Assembly (NCBI GenBank): GCA_900549665.1
Contig: URPH01000040.1
Coordinates: 1 to 11,242 of the forward strand
Origin: an uncultured Lachnospiraceae bacterium
GTDB taxonomy: Bacteria > Bacillota > Clostridia > Lachnospirales > Lachnospiraceae
Direction: 5' to 3'
DNA: 11,242 bases
This document shows positions 1 to 5,053 of this stretch, piece by piece (the stretch's first letter is position 1; each line of letters opens with the position of its first letter). Below the pieces are notes generated by a model, which was not told the origin of the DNA, ran no database searches, and saw nothing but the letters and a program-made list of their open reading frames with translations. Made by a program: the position numbers and the translations under genes.

Positions 1-135
1 CAAACATTCGAAATCCGCTGATTTACTGCGTAAATCGCTATTTTCTCATGTTTGGTGGGTCCCAAGTTCAAAAGTCTTATCGTGCGAGCACGAACGACTT
101 TTTGACCTTTTGACCCTGATATCATAATATGATAT
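1..135. repeat. Intergenic hairpin repeat, copy 1 (partial at window edge)
   Basis: Non-coding and densely palindromic. CAAACAT (1-7) can pair with ATGTTTG (48-54) around an inner hairpin, GATTTA (20-25) with TAAATC (31-36). A second structure has outer arms GGGTC (57-61) and GACCC (112-116), then AAAAGTC (70-76) with GACTTTT (96-102), then TCGTGC (80-85) with GCACGA (88-93). It ends with the 17-base palindrome 119-135 (ATATCAT, AAT, ATGATAT). Bases 1-18 match the reverse complement of 3745-3762 at 17 of 18 positions. Bases 108-131 match 3825-3847 apart from one substitution and one inserted base. The two loci are therefore related, although the head segment is inverted between them. Whether the element is mobile or only a dispersed structured repeat cannot be decided from one window. 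Confidence 0.6.
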
Positions 136-138
136 AAG
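110..138 (+). promoter_or_regulatory. Candidate sigma-A promoter for the DUF1836 gene, inside the repeat
   Basis: A -35 box TTGACC (110-115) and a -10 box TATAAG (133-138) are separated by exactly 17 bases. The likely start of transcription is near 145, leaving a leader of about 55 bases before the ATG at 200. The -35 box lies in the conserved tail of the repeat and the -10 box overlaps its terminal palindrome, so the repeat appears to carry or create the promoter. In the second repeat copy the -10 position is not conserved. Confidence 0.5.
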
Positions 139-199
139 TGTTAAAAAATAAATTGCGTTTGTGTTTGTCAGAGATGTATTCATGACCGGAGGCAGAGAT

Positions 200-799
200 A
201 TGACAATTGATAAAAATGATTTATTAAAAAGTATTTTGGATAGTCTGGGCCGGATTGAACATATACAGAGTGAAGATATACCGGATATTGATCTGTATAT
301 GGACCAGGTAACGACCTTTATGGACCAGCATCTGAGATCGACGACACGTTATCCGGATGAGGACAAGATCCTGACAAAGACCATGATCAATAATTATGCC
401 AAAAATGATCTGCTGCCACCACCTGTCAAAAAGAAATATTCCAAGGAGCATGTTCTGGTTCTGATCTTTATCTATTATTTTAAAGGGGTTTTGTCGATCA
501 GCGATATCAAGGCATTGTTAAAACCGATCACGGAACCGTACTTTGGAAAGGATTCAGAGCTTACTCTGGAAGATATTTATAATGAAGTTTTTTCATTGGA
601 AAGCGAACGCCTTGTCCATATGAAAGAGGATGTTGTCAAGATGTTTCATGAGAGTGAAAAGACTTTTGCCGATGTCGAGGATAAGGATTTTCTTCAGAAA
701 TTTTCCTTTATCTGTATGCTCAGCTATGATGTCTATGTTAAAAAGCTGATGATCGAAAAAATAATTGACGGAATGAAATCGGATTCCACTGAAAAATGA
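200..799 (+). CDS. DUF1836 domain-containing protein
   Basis: A 199-residue soluble protein of the DUF1836 family, whose biochemical role is unknown. The diagnostic stretch lies at residues 45-105: LRSTTRYPDEDK, then LTKTMINNYAK, LLPPPVKKKYSKEH, then a hydrophobic helix and ISDIK. The T-x-x-M-I-N-N-Y and P-x-x-K-x-Y pattern resembles the winged-helix part of MerR-type proteins, so nucleic-acid binding is plausible but unproven. The rest is charged and helical, with no signal peptide or membrane segment. I chose the ATG at 200 because GGAGG (188-192) sits 7 bases upstream; an in-frame ATG at 161 has no ribosome site. It appears to be a single-gene transcript, with a promoter at 110-138 and a strong terminator just after the stop. 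Confidence 0.75.
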   Translation: MTIDKNDLLKSILDSLGRIEHIQSEDIPDIDLYMDQVTTFMDQHLRSTTRYPDEDKILTKTMINNYAKNDLLPPPVKKKYSKEHVLVLIFIYYFKGVLSISDIKALLKPITEPYFGKDSELTLEDIYNEVFSLESERLVHMKEDVVKMFHESEKTFADVEDKDFLQKFSFICMLSYDVYVKKLMIEKIIDGMKSDSTEK

Positions 800-803
800 T
801 TTG

Positions 804-862
804 AAGCTGTCTTTATCCTGCATTGTCCTAAACCGGCAATATGAGATAAAGACAGCTTTTTT
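804..862. terminator. Intrinsic terminator between convergent genes
   Basis: A perfect 14-bp stem (804-817 with 845-858) is followed by six T residues on the plus strand (857-862). It begins five bases after the DUF1836 stop codon. On the minus strand the same stem follows the solute-binding-protein gene; the T-run there is weaker and displaced (the complement of GAAAAATGATTTG). It probably serves both genes, but acts better for the plus strand. Confidence 0.88.
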
Positions 863-886
863 ATACAGCTACCTTACCAATGAACT

Positions 887-1882
887 TTATTTGACAGCTT
901 TTTCGGCATAGACTGTTGATACCAGCTTTTCGTACGGAACGGTTTGCTCGAGCTCACCGGCATCTGTCAAAATATCCTGTAAAAGCGTAAAGCTGTCTTT
1001 TTCAAAGATCAGATTGTCTTTCCAGGTATCCTGTGATTTGTAACGCTCTACGATCGTGGCAATCGTGGAAATCTCTGTTTCTTCAAACTGCGGTGCAATG
1101 ACTTTTGCAATTTCTTCGGAAGAGTGTGAGTTTACATAATCCATGCCTTTCTGCAGGGCATTGGTGAATCCCTGAATGATTTCGGGATTTTTTTCCATAT
1201 AACTGCTCTTGGCACTGAATGCGGTATAGGGCACATAGCCGGAGTCGACACCGAGGGAGGCAACGATGTAGCCGTCGCCTTTTTCCTCTAAGGAAGTGGC
1301 AAATGGTTCGAATTCAACCGAAAAGTCGCCCTGTCCTCCGGAAAAGGCAGCAGCTGTGGAACCAAAATCAATACTCTGGTCGATCGATAAATCAGCTTTC
1401 GGATCGATATTATTCATTTTTAAAATGTATTCAAATACCATTTCCGGCATGCCGCCCTGGCGTCCGCCAAGCACATTTTTACCTTTCAGATCTTCCCACT
1501 TAAAATCGTCCATAGGCTCTCTTGCAACAAGGAAGTTGCCGGCGCGTTGTGTCAGCTGTGCAAAGTTTACGACATAATCATCCGTGCTGCCGAGGTAGGT
1601 ATATATGGTCGCTTCGCTTCCCATAAATCCGATGTCGGCTTCGCCGGACAAAACAGCGGTCATGGTCTTGTCGGCACCAAAGCCCGTGACAAGTTCAAGA
1701 TCAATGCCTTCGTCTGCAAAATATCCTTCCTCAATGGCCACGTACATCGGTGCATAAAAAATGGAATGGGCAACTTCATTGAGTGTGACCTTCTGCAGAG
1801 AACCTTCTTCTTTTCCGCACCCCGTCAATATCGTGGAAAAGAGCATGCACATCATTAGTAACAGACTGATTTTCTTTTTCAT
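887..1882 (-). CDS. ABC transporter substrate-binding lipoprotein, SsuA/THI5 (NMT1)-like
   Basis: A 331-residue extracytoplasmic solute-binding lipoprotein. Residues 1-21 form a signal peptide (MKKK, then a Met/Leu-rich core) ending in the lipobox L19-T-G-C22, so Cys22 would be lipidated and anchored to the membrane. The mature part fits the NMT1/SsuA fold of periplasmic-binding type II proteins: an early segment with FYAPMYVAIEEGYF and DEGIDLELV, then a GEADIGFMG motif, a DLKGKNV hinge segment and an EFEPFATSLE region. Known relatives bind sulfonates, taurine, thiamine-precursor pyrimidines or riboflavin; the substrate here cannot be assigned. The start is secure: AGGAGG lies four bases upstream (complement of 1887-1892). 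No permease or ATPase is adjacent; the flanking genes are convergent on one side and divergent on the other, so it is an orphan that must use components encoded elsewhere. Confidence 0.88.
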   Translation of the reverse strand: MKKKISLLLMMCMLFSTILTGCGKEEGSLQKVTLNEVAHSIFYAPMYVAIEEGYFADEGIDLELVTGFGADKTMTAVLSGEADIGFMGSEATIYTYLGSTDDYVVNFAQLTQRAGNFLVAREPMDDFKWEDLKGKNVLGGRQGGMPEMVFEYILKMNNIDPKADLSIDQSIDFGSTAAAFSGGQGDFSVEFEPFATSLEEKGDGYIVASLGVDSGYVPYTAFSAKSSYMEKNPEIIQGFTNALQKGMDYVNSHSSEEIAKVIAPQFEETEISTIATIVERYKSQDTWKDNLIFEKDSFTLLQDILTDAGELEQTVPYEKLVSTVYAEKAVK

Positions 1883-1930
1883 AATTCCTCCTGAAAAATA
1901 AGTGTTTCTATTAATAGGATATTGGAGAGA

Positions 1931-1959
1931 TTGTAAAAAGTTCCTGCTTATGCTATTCT
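1931..1959 (+). promoter_or_regulatory. Candidate promoter for the EamA-type permease
   Basis: TTGTAA (1931-1936) and TATTCT (1954-1959) are 17 bases apart. The -10 box is preceded by TG one base upstream (TGCTATTCT), the extended -10 pattern. It lies about 27 bases before the ATG at 1986, which leaves a leader only about 20 bases long. The box matches are moderate. The divergent lipoprotein gene must be transcribed from the same 103-base gap, where I see only a weak candidate (TTTACA, a 15-base spacer, TATTAA, complement of 1911-1937). Confidence 0.35.
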
Positions 1960-1985
1960 CTCATGGGAACAGGAGGAGTGATAAC

Positions 1986-2882
1986 ATGTGGATGCTGCTT
2001 GTTTTAGTATATGGTCTGTTGAAGGGAGCAAGAGAGATTGTAAAGAAAAAATCCCTGCAATACAGTTCGGTAATGGAGGTATTGTTTTTTTATACGTTGT
2101 TTGCATTTCTGATGGTGGTTCCGGATTATAAAAATGCGATGCATGTGCCGGTATCCATGCTTGGTTTTATTTTTTTGAAATCACTCATTATTTTTTGCGC
2201 ATGGATCTTAAGCTTTAAAGCAATCAAAAAAATGCCGATCAGCCTGTATGGAGTGCTGGATTTGTCCAGAGTTTTGTTTGCAACCTTGCTTGGAAGTCTG
2301 ATATTGCATGAAGTTATGTCAACCAATCAGATTATTGGACTGGTTTTAGTTGCCGCAGGCTTACTTTTATTAAAGGTACGGATACATCCTAAAAAGCTGT
2401 TGAAAAAAGATGGAACACCGGAGCTGCAGGCAGAGGAAAAAGAGGATGTCAAACCGGTCATTGTTATTTTTTCCCTGCTTTCATGTATGTTGAATGCGGT
2501 ATCCGGGTTGATGGACAAGCTGCTCATGCGTGATCTCAACAGTTCTGAGCTTCAGTTTTTTTATATGTTATTTTTAGTCCTGTTATATGGGCTGTATTTA
2601 TGTCTTGGAAAGGGTTTTGGAAAAGAAGAGATACATTTAAAAAGAGCTGCCAAAAATCCGTGGATCTGGCTTCTGGCTTTCTTATTTGTCATAGCGGACA
2701 GGGCTTTGTTTGTGGCAAATGCGGATCCGGCAAGTAAGATCACGATCATGACATTGATCAAGCAGTCCGGCTGTATTGTGACACTGGCTGCCGGAAAATG
2801 GATCTATCATGAAAAACATGTTTTACACAGGACTTTCTGCACTGTGCTGGTTGTTGCGGGAATTGTTGTCGCCGTGTTGTAG
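1986..2882 (+). CDS. EamA/DMT-superfamily integral membrane transporter
   Basis: A 298-residue polytopic membrane protein of the drug/metabolite transporter type. The first half (residues 1-125) and second half (about 155-298) each hold a set of hydrophobic helices, as expected for two EamA repeats, joined by a charged cytoplasmic linker near 126-153 (KKLLKKDGTPELQAEEKEDVK). Helices ending in ISLYGVLDLSRVLFATLLGSLILHE resemble the end of the first EamA repeat, where a Pro/Ser-rich helix precedes a Gly-rich helix and a conserved Glu; the matching C-terminal sequence is KQSGCIVTLAAGKWIYHEKH. The substrate is unknown. The start was moved to 1986 because AGGAGG (1971-1976) lies nine bases upstream; longer in-frame starts from 1902 lack a ribosome site. 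It is divergent from the lipoprotein gene. No clear terminator is visible before pspA. Confidence 0.8.
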   Translation: MWMLLVLVYGLLKGAREIVKKKSLQYSSVMEVLFFYTLFAFLMVVPDYKNAMHVPVSMLGFIFLKSLIIFCAWILSFKAIKKMPISLYGVLDLSRVLFATLLGSLILHEVMSTNQIIGLVLVAAGLLLLKVRIHPKKLLKKDGTPELQAEEKEDVKPVIVIFSLLSCMLNAVSGLMDKLLMRDLNSSELQFFYMLFLVLLYGLYLCLGKGFGKEEIHLKRAAKNPWIWLLAFLFVIADRALFVANADPASKITIMTLIKQSGCIVTLAAGKWIYHEKHVLHRTFCTVLVVAGIVVAVL

Positions 2883-2925
2883 TTCTTTTCTTTGTAGTTT
2901 TTTTCTTAAAAATAAATGAACTGTA

Positions 2926-2954
2926 TCGACATAGATTGCCAAATATAATATAAT
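2926..2954 (+). promoter_or_regulatory. Candidate promoter for pspA
   Basis: TCGACA (2926-2931) and a perfect TATAAT (2949-2954) are 17 bases apart. A second overlapping TATAAT lies at 2944-2949. The inferred leader is about 75 bases and ends in a small GTCG/CGAC hairpin (3010-3021) directly before the AGGAGG ribosome site (3024-3029). I see no sigma-54 -24/-12 element of the sort used by enterobacterial psp operons. Confidence 0.55.
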
Positions 2955-3034
2955 AGACTTATCTGGATGTTTATGATTTTGATACAGACAGATCTATAAA
3001 AATATAAGAGTCGCAGGCGACAGAGGAGGATTCA

Positions 3035-3736
3035 ATGGGAGTTATTTCAAGATTTAAAGACATCATGGCTGCAAATTTCAATGCTTTATTAGACAAAGCT
3101 GAGGATCCGGCTAAGATGATCGATCAGTATCTGAGAGATTTAAATGATGATCTTGCCAAGGTTAAACAGGAAACAGCAGGGGTTATCGCTGATGAAAAGG
3201 CAGCAAAGAGAAAGCTGGACGAGTGCGATTCCGAGATGGAGAAGATGGATCGTTATGCCAGAAAAGCAGTTGCAGCGGGCAACGATGGAGATGCGCGTCA
3301 GTTTTTAAATAAAAAATCACAGTTAGCTCAGGAACGCACCGCTTTAGAGGCTAATTACAATATGTGTCTTGAAAATTCATACAAGATGCGTGAAATGACC
3401 AAAAAGCTCGAGTCCGATATTACAGAGCTTAAAGGCAAACAGCAGACCTTAAAGGCTAAGCTTGCTGTTGCAGAGACCAAGAAACGTATGAATGAAGTAG
3501 GTTCTTCCGCTAAGGGTGCCGGTTCCAGACTGGATGCCTTCAAAAAGATGGAAGAAAAGGTTGACCGTATGCTGGATGAAGCAGATGCCATGGAAGAGCT
3601 CAATGCAGGTTCACAGGCTTCCGATATCAATGCATTGAAGGCTTCTTATGAAGATATGGATGCAAGCTCTGATGTTGAGGATGAATTAGCTGCATTAAAG
3701 GCTGAGATGGGATTGTCTGCCGGCGGTCAGGCATAA
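3035..3736 (+). CDS. pspA: PspA/IM30-family membrane-stress protein
   Basis: A 233-residue protein, close to the usual PspA length of about 220-230. The N-terminal amphipathic segment (GVISRFKDIMAANFNALLDK, residues 2-21) followed by AEDPAKMIDQYLRDLNDDL is the signature of the family. The rest is a long, highly charged coiled coil (about residues 30-215) with a gap containing Gly and Ser near 155-163, and a short tail ending MGLSAGGQA. Family members are peripheral membrane proteins of the ESCRT-III superfamily that assemble on damaged or stressed membrane and help limit ion leakage (established knowledge). There is no signal peptide. AGGAGG lies five bases before the ATG. The next gene, on the same strand, encodes an SPFH protein, a pairing also known from the Bacillus subtilis ydjF-ydjI group, which supports a joint role in membrane maintenance. 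Confidence 0.92.
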   Translation: MGVISRFKDIMAANFNALLDKAEDPAKMIDQYLRDLNDDLAKVKQETAGVIADEKAAKRKLDECDSEMEKMDRYARKAVAAGNDGDARQFLNKKSQLAQERTALEANYNMCLENSYKMREMTKKLESDITELKGKQQTLKAKLAVAETKKRMNEVGSSAKGAGSRLDAFKKMEEKVDRMLDEADAMEELNAGSQASDINALKASYEDMDASSDVEDELAALKAEMGLSAGGQA

Positions 3737-3744
3737 TCATTGTT

Positions 3745-3847
3745 GCGGATATCGAATGTTTGAGAATTGCGGGAGCTGCTTTGCAGCGGAGCAATTCGTG
3801 GATATCAAGTTAAGGGCAAATATTTTTTGACCCGACATCATAATATG
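3745..3847. repeat. Intergenic hairpin repeat, copy 2, between pspA and the SPFH gene
   Basis: It holds a strong nested hairpin: GAATTGC (3764-3770) pairs with GCAATTC (3791-3797), with GCTGC (3775-3779) and GCAGC (3783-3787) inside around a TTT loop. GGATATC occurs on each side (3747-3753 and 3800-3806). The head (3745-3762) is the inverted counterpart of window bases 1-18, and the tail (3825-3847) matches bases 108-131 in the same orientation. The hairpin has no T-run directly after it, so it is a poor rho-independent terminator. It could instead affect mRNA processing or stability between the two genes. Confidence 0.6.
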
Positions 3848-3865
3848 GAAAAGGGAGAATGAAAT

Positions 3866-4861
3866 ATGGGATTATTTTCAAATCAGTTATTAAATGTAGT
3901 TGAGTGGGACGAAACCAAAGAAGGTGTGATTTTCTGGAAATGGCCCAACGATGAAATTAAAAAAGGATCCAAGCTTGTGATCCGCCCCGGTCAGGATGCT
4001 ATTTTTATGTATATGGGCAAGATCGAGGGTGTATTTACAGATGATGGTACATATGATATTGAAACACAGATTATTCCGTTTTTATCAAGCTTAAAAGGTT
4101 TTAAGTTCGGATTTAATTCCGGTATGAGAGCGGAAGTTGTCTTTATCAATACCAAAGAATTGTTGTGCAAATGGGGTACCAAAAATGCCATCAATCTTCC
4201 GGCACCGGGACTTCCTGGGGGTATGCCGGTTCGCGCATTCGGTACTTTCAACTGCCGTGTTGTAGATCATAGTGTTATGCTCGAGAAGCTTTCCGGCACC
4301 ATGCAGACATACTGTGTAGAGGATGTCCGTACACGTATTACTTCTTTCCTGGATCAGCTTCTGATGAGCTGGATTGCCAAAGAAGGCAAGGATATGTTTA
4401 ATCTGCAGGTCAATGCGCGCGAAATTTCCAAGGGTATCGAAGAAGATCTCGATATGGAGATGAGAAAGATCGGTGTTGGTATTACCGGCTTTACGATTGA
4501 AAGCTTCAACTATCCGGAAGAAATCAAAAAGATGCAGGAAAAAGCAGCAGCACAGTCTATGGTTGGTGATGTTGGCAAATACAGTCAGATCGCTATGGCA
4601 GATTCCATGGGTAAAGGTGGAAATACCGGTGCAGGTGCAGCATCACAGATGATGGGAATGCAGATGGGCATGATGATGGGACAGCAGATGATGAACAGCA
4701 TGAACAATATGAATAATATGAACAATATGAATAATATGAATAATATGCAGTCTCAGCAGCCGGCGAATGGCGGCGGGGCCGTTCCGAAGTTCTGTCCTAA
4801 CTGCGGTACACCGACCAACGGTGCAAAATTCTGCGGTAATTGCGGCCAGAAGCTGAACTGA
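3866..4861 (+). CDS. SPFH-domain (YdjI-like) protein with C-terminal zinc ribbon
   Basis: A 331-residue protein with three parts. Residues 1-235 are an SPFH/band-7-like domain of the virion-core/YdjI type, recognisable by the opening NQLLNVVEWDE, then GVIFWKWPN, the RPGQDAIFMYMGKIEG strand pair, and the later MRKIGVGITGFTIESFNYPEE. Residues 236-300 form a low-complexity Gly/Met/Gln/Asn linker. Residues 308-331 are a zinc ribbon with Cys310, Cys313, Cys323 and Cys326 (CPNCG, ten-residue spacing, CGNCG). No transmembrane helix is obvious, so it is probably a cytoplasmic or membrane-peripheral scaffold. GGGAG (3853-3857) lies eight bases before the ATG. It is 129 bases downstream of pspA on the same strand and probably cotranscribed, which suggests membrane-stress work. 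A terminator follows directly. Confidence 0.85.
   Translation: MGLFSNQLLNVVEWDETKEGVIFWKWPNDEIKKGSKLVIRPGQDAIFMYMGKIEGVFTDDGTYDIETQIIPFLSSLKGFKFGFNSGMRAEVVFINTKELLCKWGTKNAINLPAPGLPGGMPVRAFGTFNCRVVDHSVMLEKLSGTMQTYCVEDVRTRITSFLDQLLMSWIAKEGKDMFNLQVNAREISKGIEEDLDMEMRKIGVGITGFTIESFNYPEEIKKMQEKAAAQSMVGDVGKYSQIAMADSMGKGGNTGAGAASQMMGMQMGMMMGQQMMNSMNNMNNMNNMNNMNNMQSQQPANGGGAVPKFCPNCGTPTNGAKFCGNCGQKLN
4691..4748 (+). repeat. 9-base in-frame minisatellite in the SPFH gene
   Basis: An ATGAACAAT/ATGAATAAT-type unit is repeated about six times and encodes (Met-Asn-Asn)n at residues 276-295, with one Ser variant in the first unit. The Asn codons alternate between AAC and AAT. Because the unit is a multiple of three, slippage would change linker length without a frameshift. 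It sits between the SPFH domain and the zinc ribbon. Confidence 0.85.
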
Positions 4862-4882
4862 TAAGGATCGTATGTTTGTTTT

Positions 4883-4918
4883 ATGGACCGGATGTATTAA
4901 CTGTCCGGTCCATTTTTT
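4883..4918 (+). terminator. Intrinsic terminator after the SPFH gene
   Basis: A perfect 10-bp stem (ATGGACCGGA 4883-4892, TCCGGTCCAT 4904-4913) with an 11-base loop is followed by six T residues (4913-4918). It begins about 20 bases after the stop codon and should isolate the pspA-SPFH unit from pcrA. Confidence 0.93.
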
Positions 4919-5033
4919 GTTATGGTGACGAGGAGAATAGATGGTGCGCTTGCGCAACCAGATATTCGACGACTACTAATCAGACCAAGGTTTGCAGGGC
5001 AAATCTTGGTCGGTTATGATAACGAGAATAGAT
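4919..5033 (+). promoter_or_regulatory. Structured leader element upstream of pcrA
   Basis: Two well-formed hairpins are flanked by direct repeats. Hairpin 1 (4935-4967) has GAATA/TATTC at its base, a symmetric internal loop that can form tandem G-A pairs (4940-4941 with 4961-4962), then GGT/ACC with one bulged A, and GCG/CGC closing a CTTG tetraloop. Hairpin 2 (4983-5011) is a 13-bp stem, with one G-T pair, around the loop AGG. The direct repeats are 4919-4942 and 5013-5033: they agree at 19 of 21 aligned positions, with one 3-base gap. Neither hairpin has a T-run, so neither is a plain terminator. It may be a cis-acting RNA or a small dispersed hairpin element; no known riboswitch class was recognised. 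Confidence 0.55.
4941..4979 (+). CDS. Possible 12-codon leader peptide ahead of pcrA
   Basis: The ATG at 4941 is preceded by AGGAG (4931-4935) with a five-base gap. It opens a short frame reading MVRLRNQIFDDY, with the stop TAA at 4977-4979, four bases before hairpin 2. The frame is offset from pcrA. A ribosome translating it would melt hairpin 1 and stop beside hairpin 2, which is the geometry of translation-coupled leader control. Equally, the frame may be chance within a non-coding hairpin element. The peptide has no run of a single amino acid that would indicate classical attenuation. Confidence 0.22.
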   Translation: MVRLRNQIFDDY

Positions 5034-5053
5034 ATATTATAGAGGAAACTGCA

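Noticed and set aside
161..199. Longer DUF1836 start at the ATG at 161
   Set aside because: No ribosome site precedes it, whereas GGAGG stands seven bases before the ATG at 200, and the extra residues look like translated leader.
851..907. Repeated GACAGCTTTTT at the terminator and at the end of the lipoprotein gene
   Set aside because: The match is short (GACAGCTTTTT), and one copy is simply the codons for the terminal Lys-Ala-Val-Lys. Chance is the best explanation.
1219..1858. Plus-strand open frames of 93-103 residues inside the solute-binding protein gene
   Set aside because: They overlap each other and the well-supported minus-strand gene, with no family features or ribosome sites.
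3764..3797. Terminator after pspA
   Set aside because: The hairpin is strong, but GTGGATATC follows in place of a T-run. It belongs to the repeat instead.
4935..5011. tRNA or T-box structure in the pcrA leader
   Set aside because: Two simple hairpins do not make a cloverleaf; there is no T-loop sequence, CCA end or T-box motif.
4922..5053. 44-residue N-terminal extension of PcrA from the ATG at 4922
   Set aside because: It would start right after a terminator T-run with no ribosome site and would translate both hairpins. The conserved PcrA N-terminus begins at 5054 behind its own GAGG.
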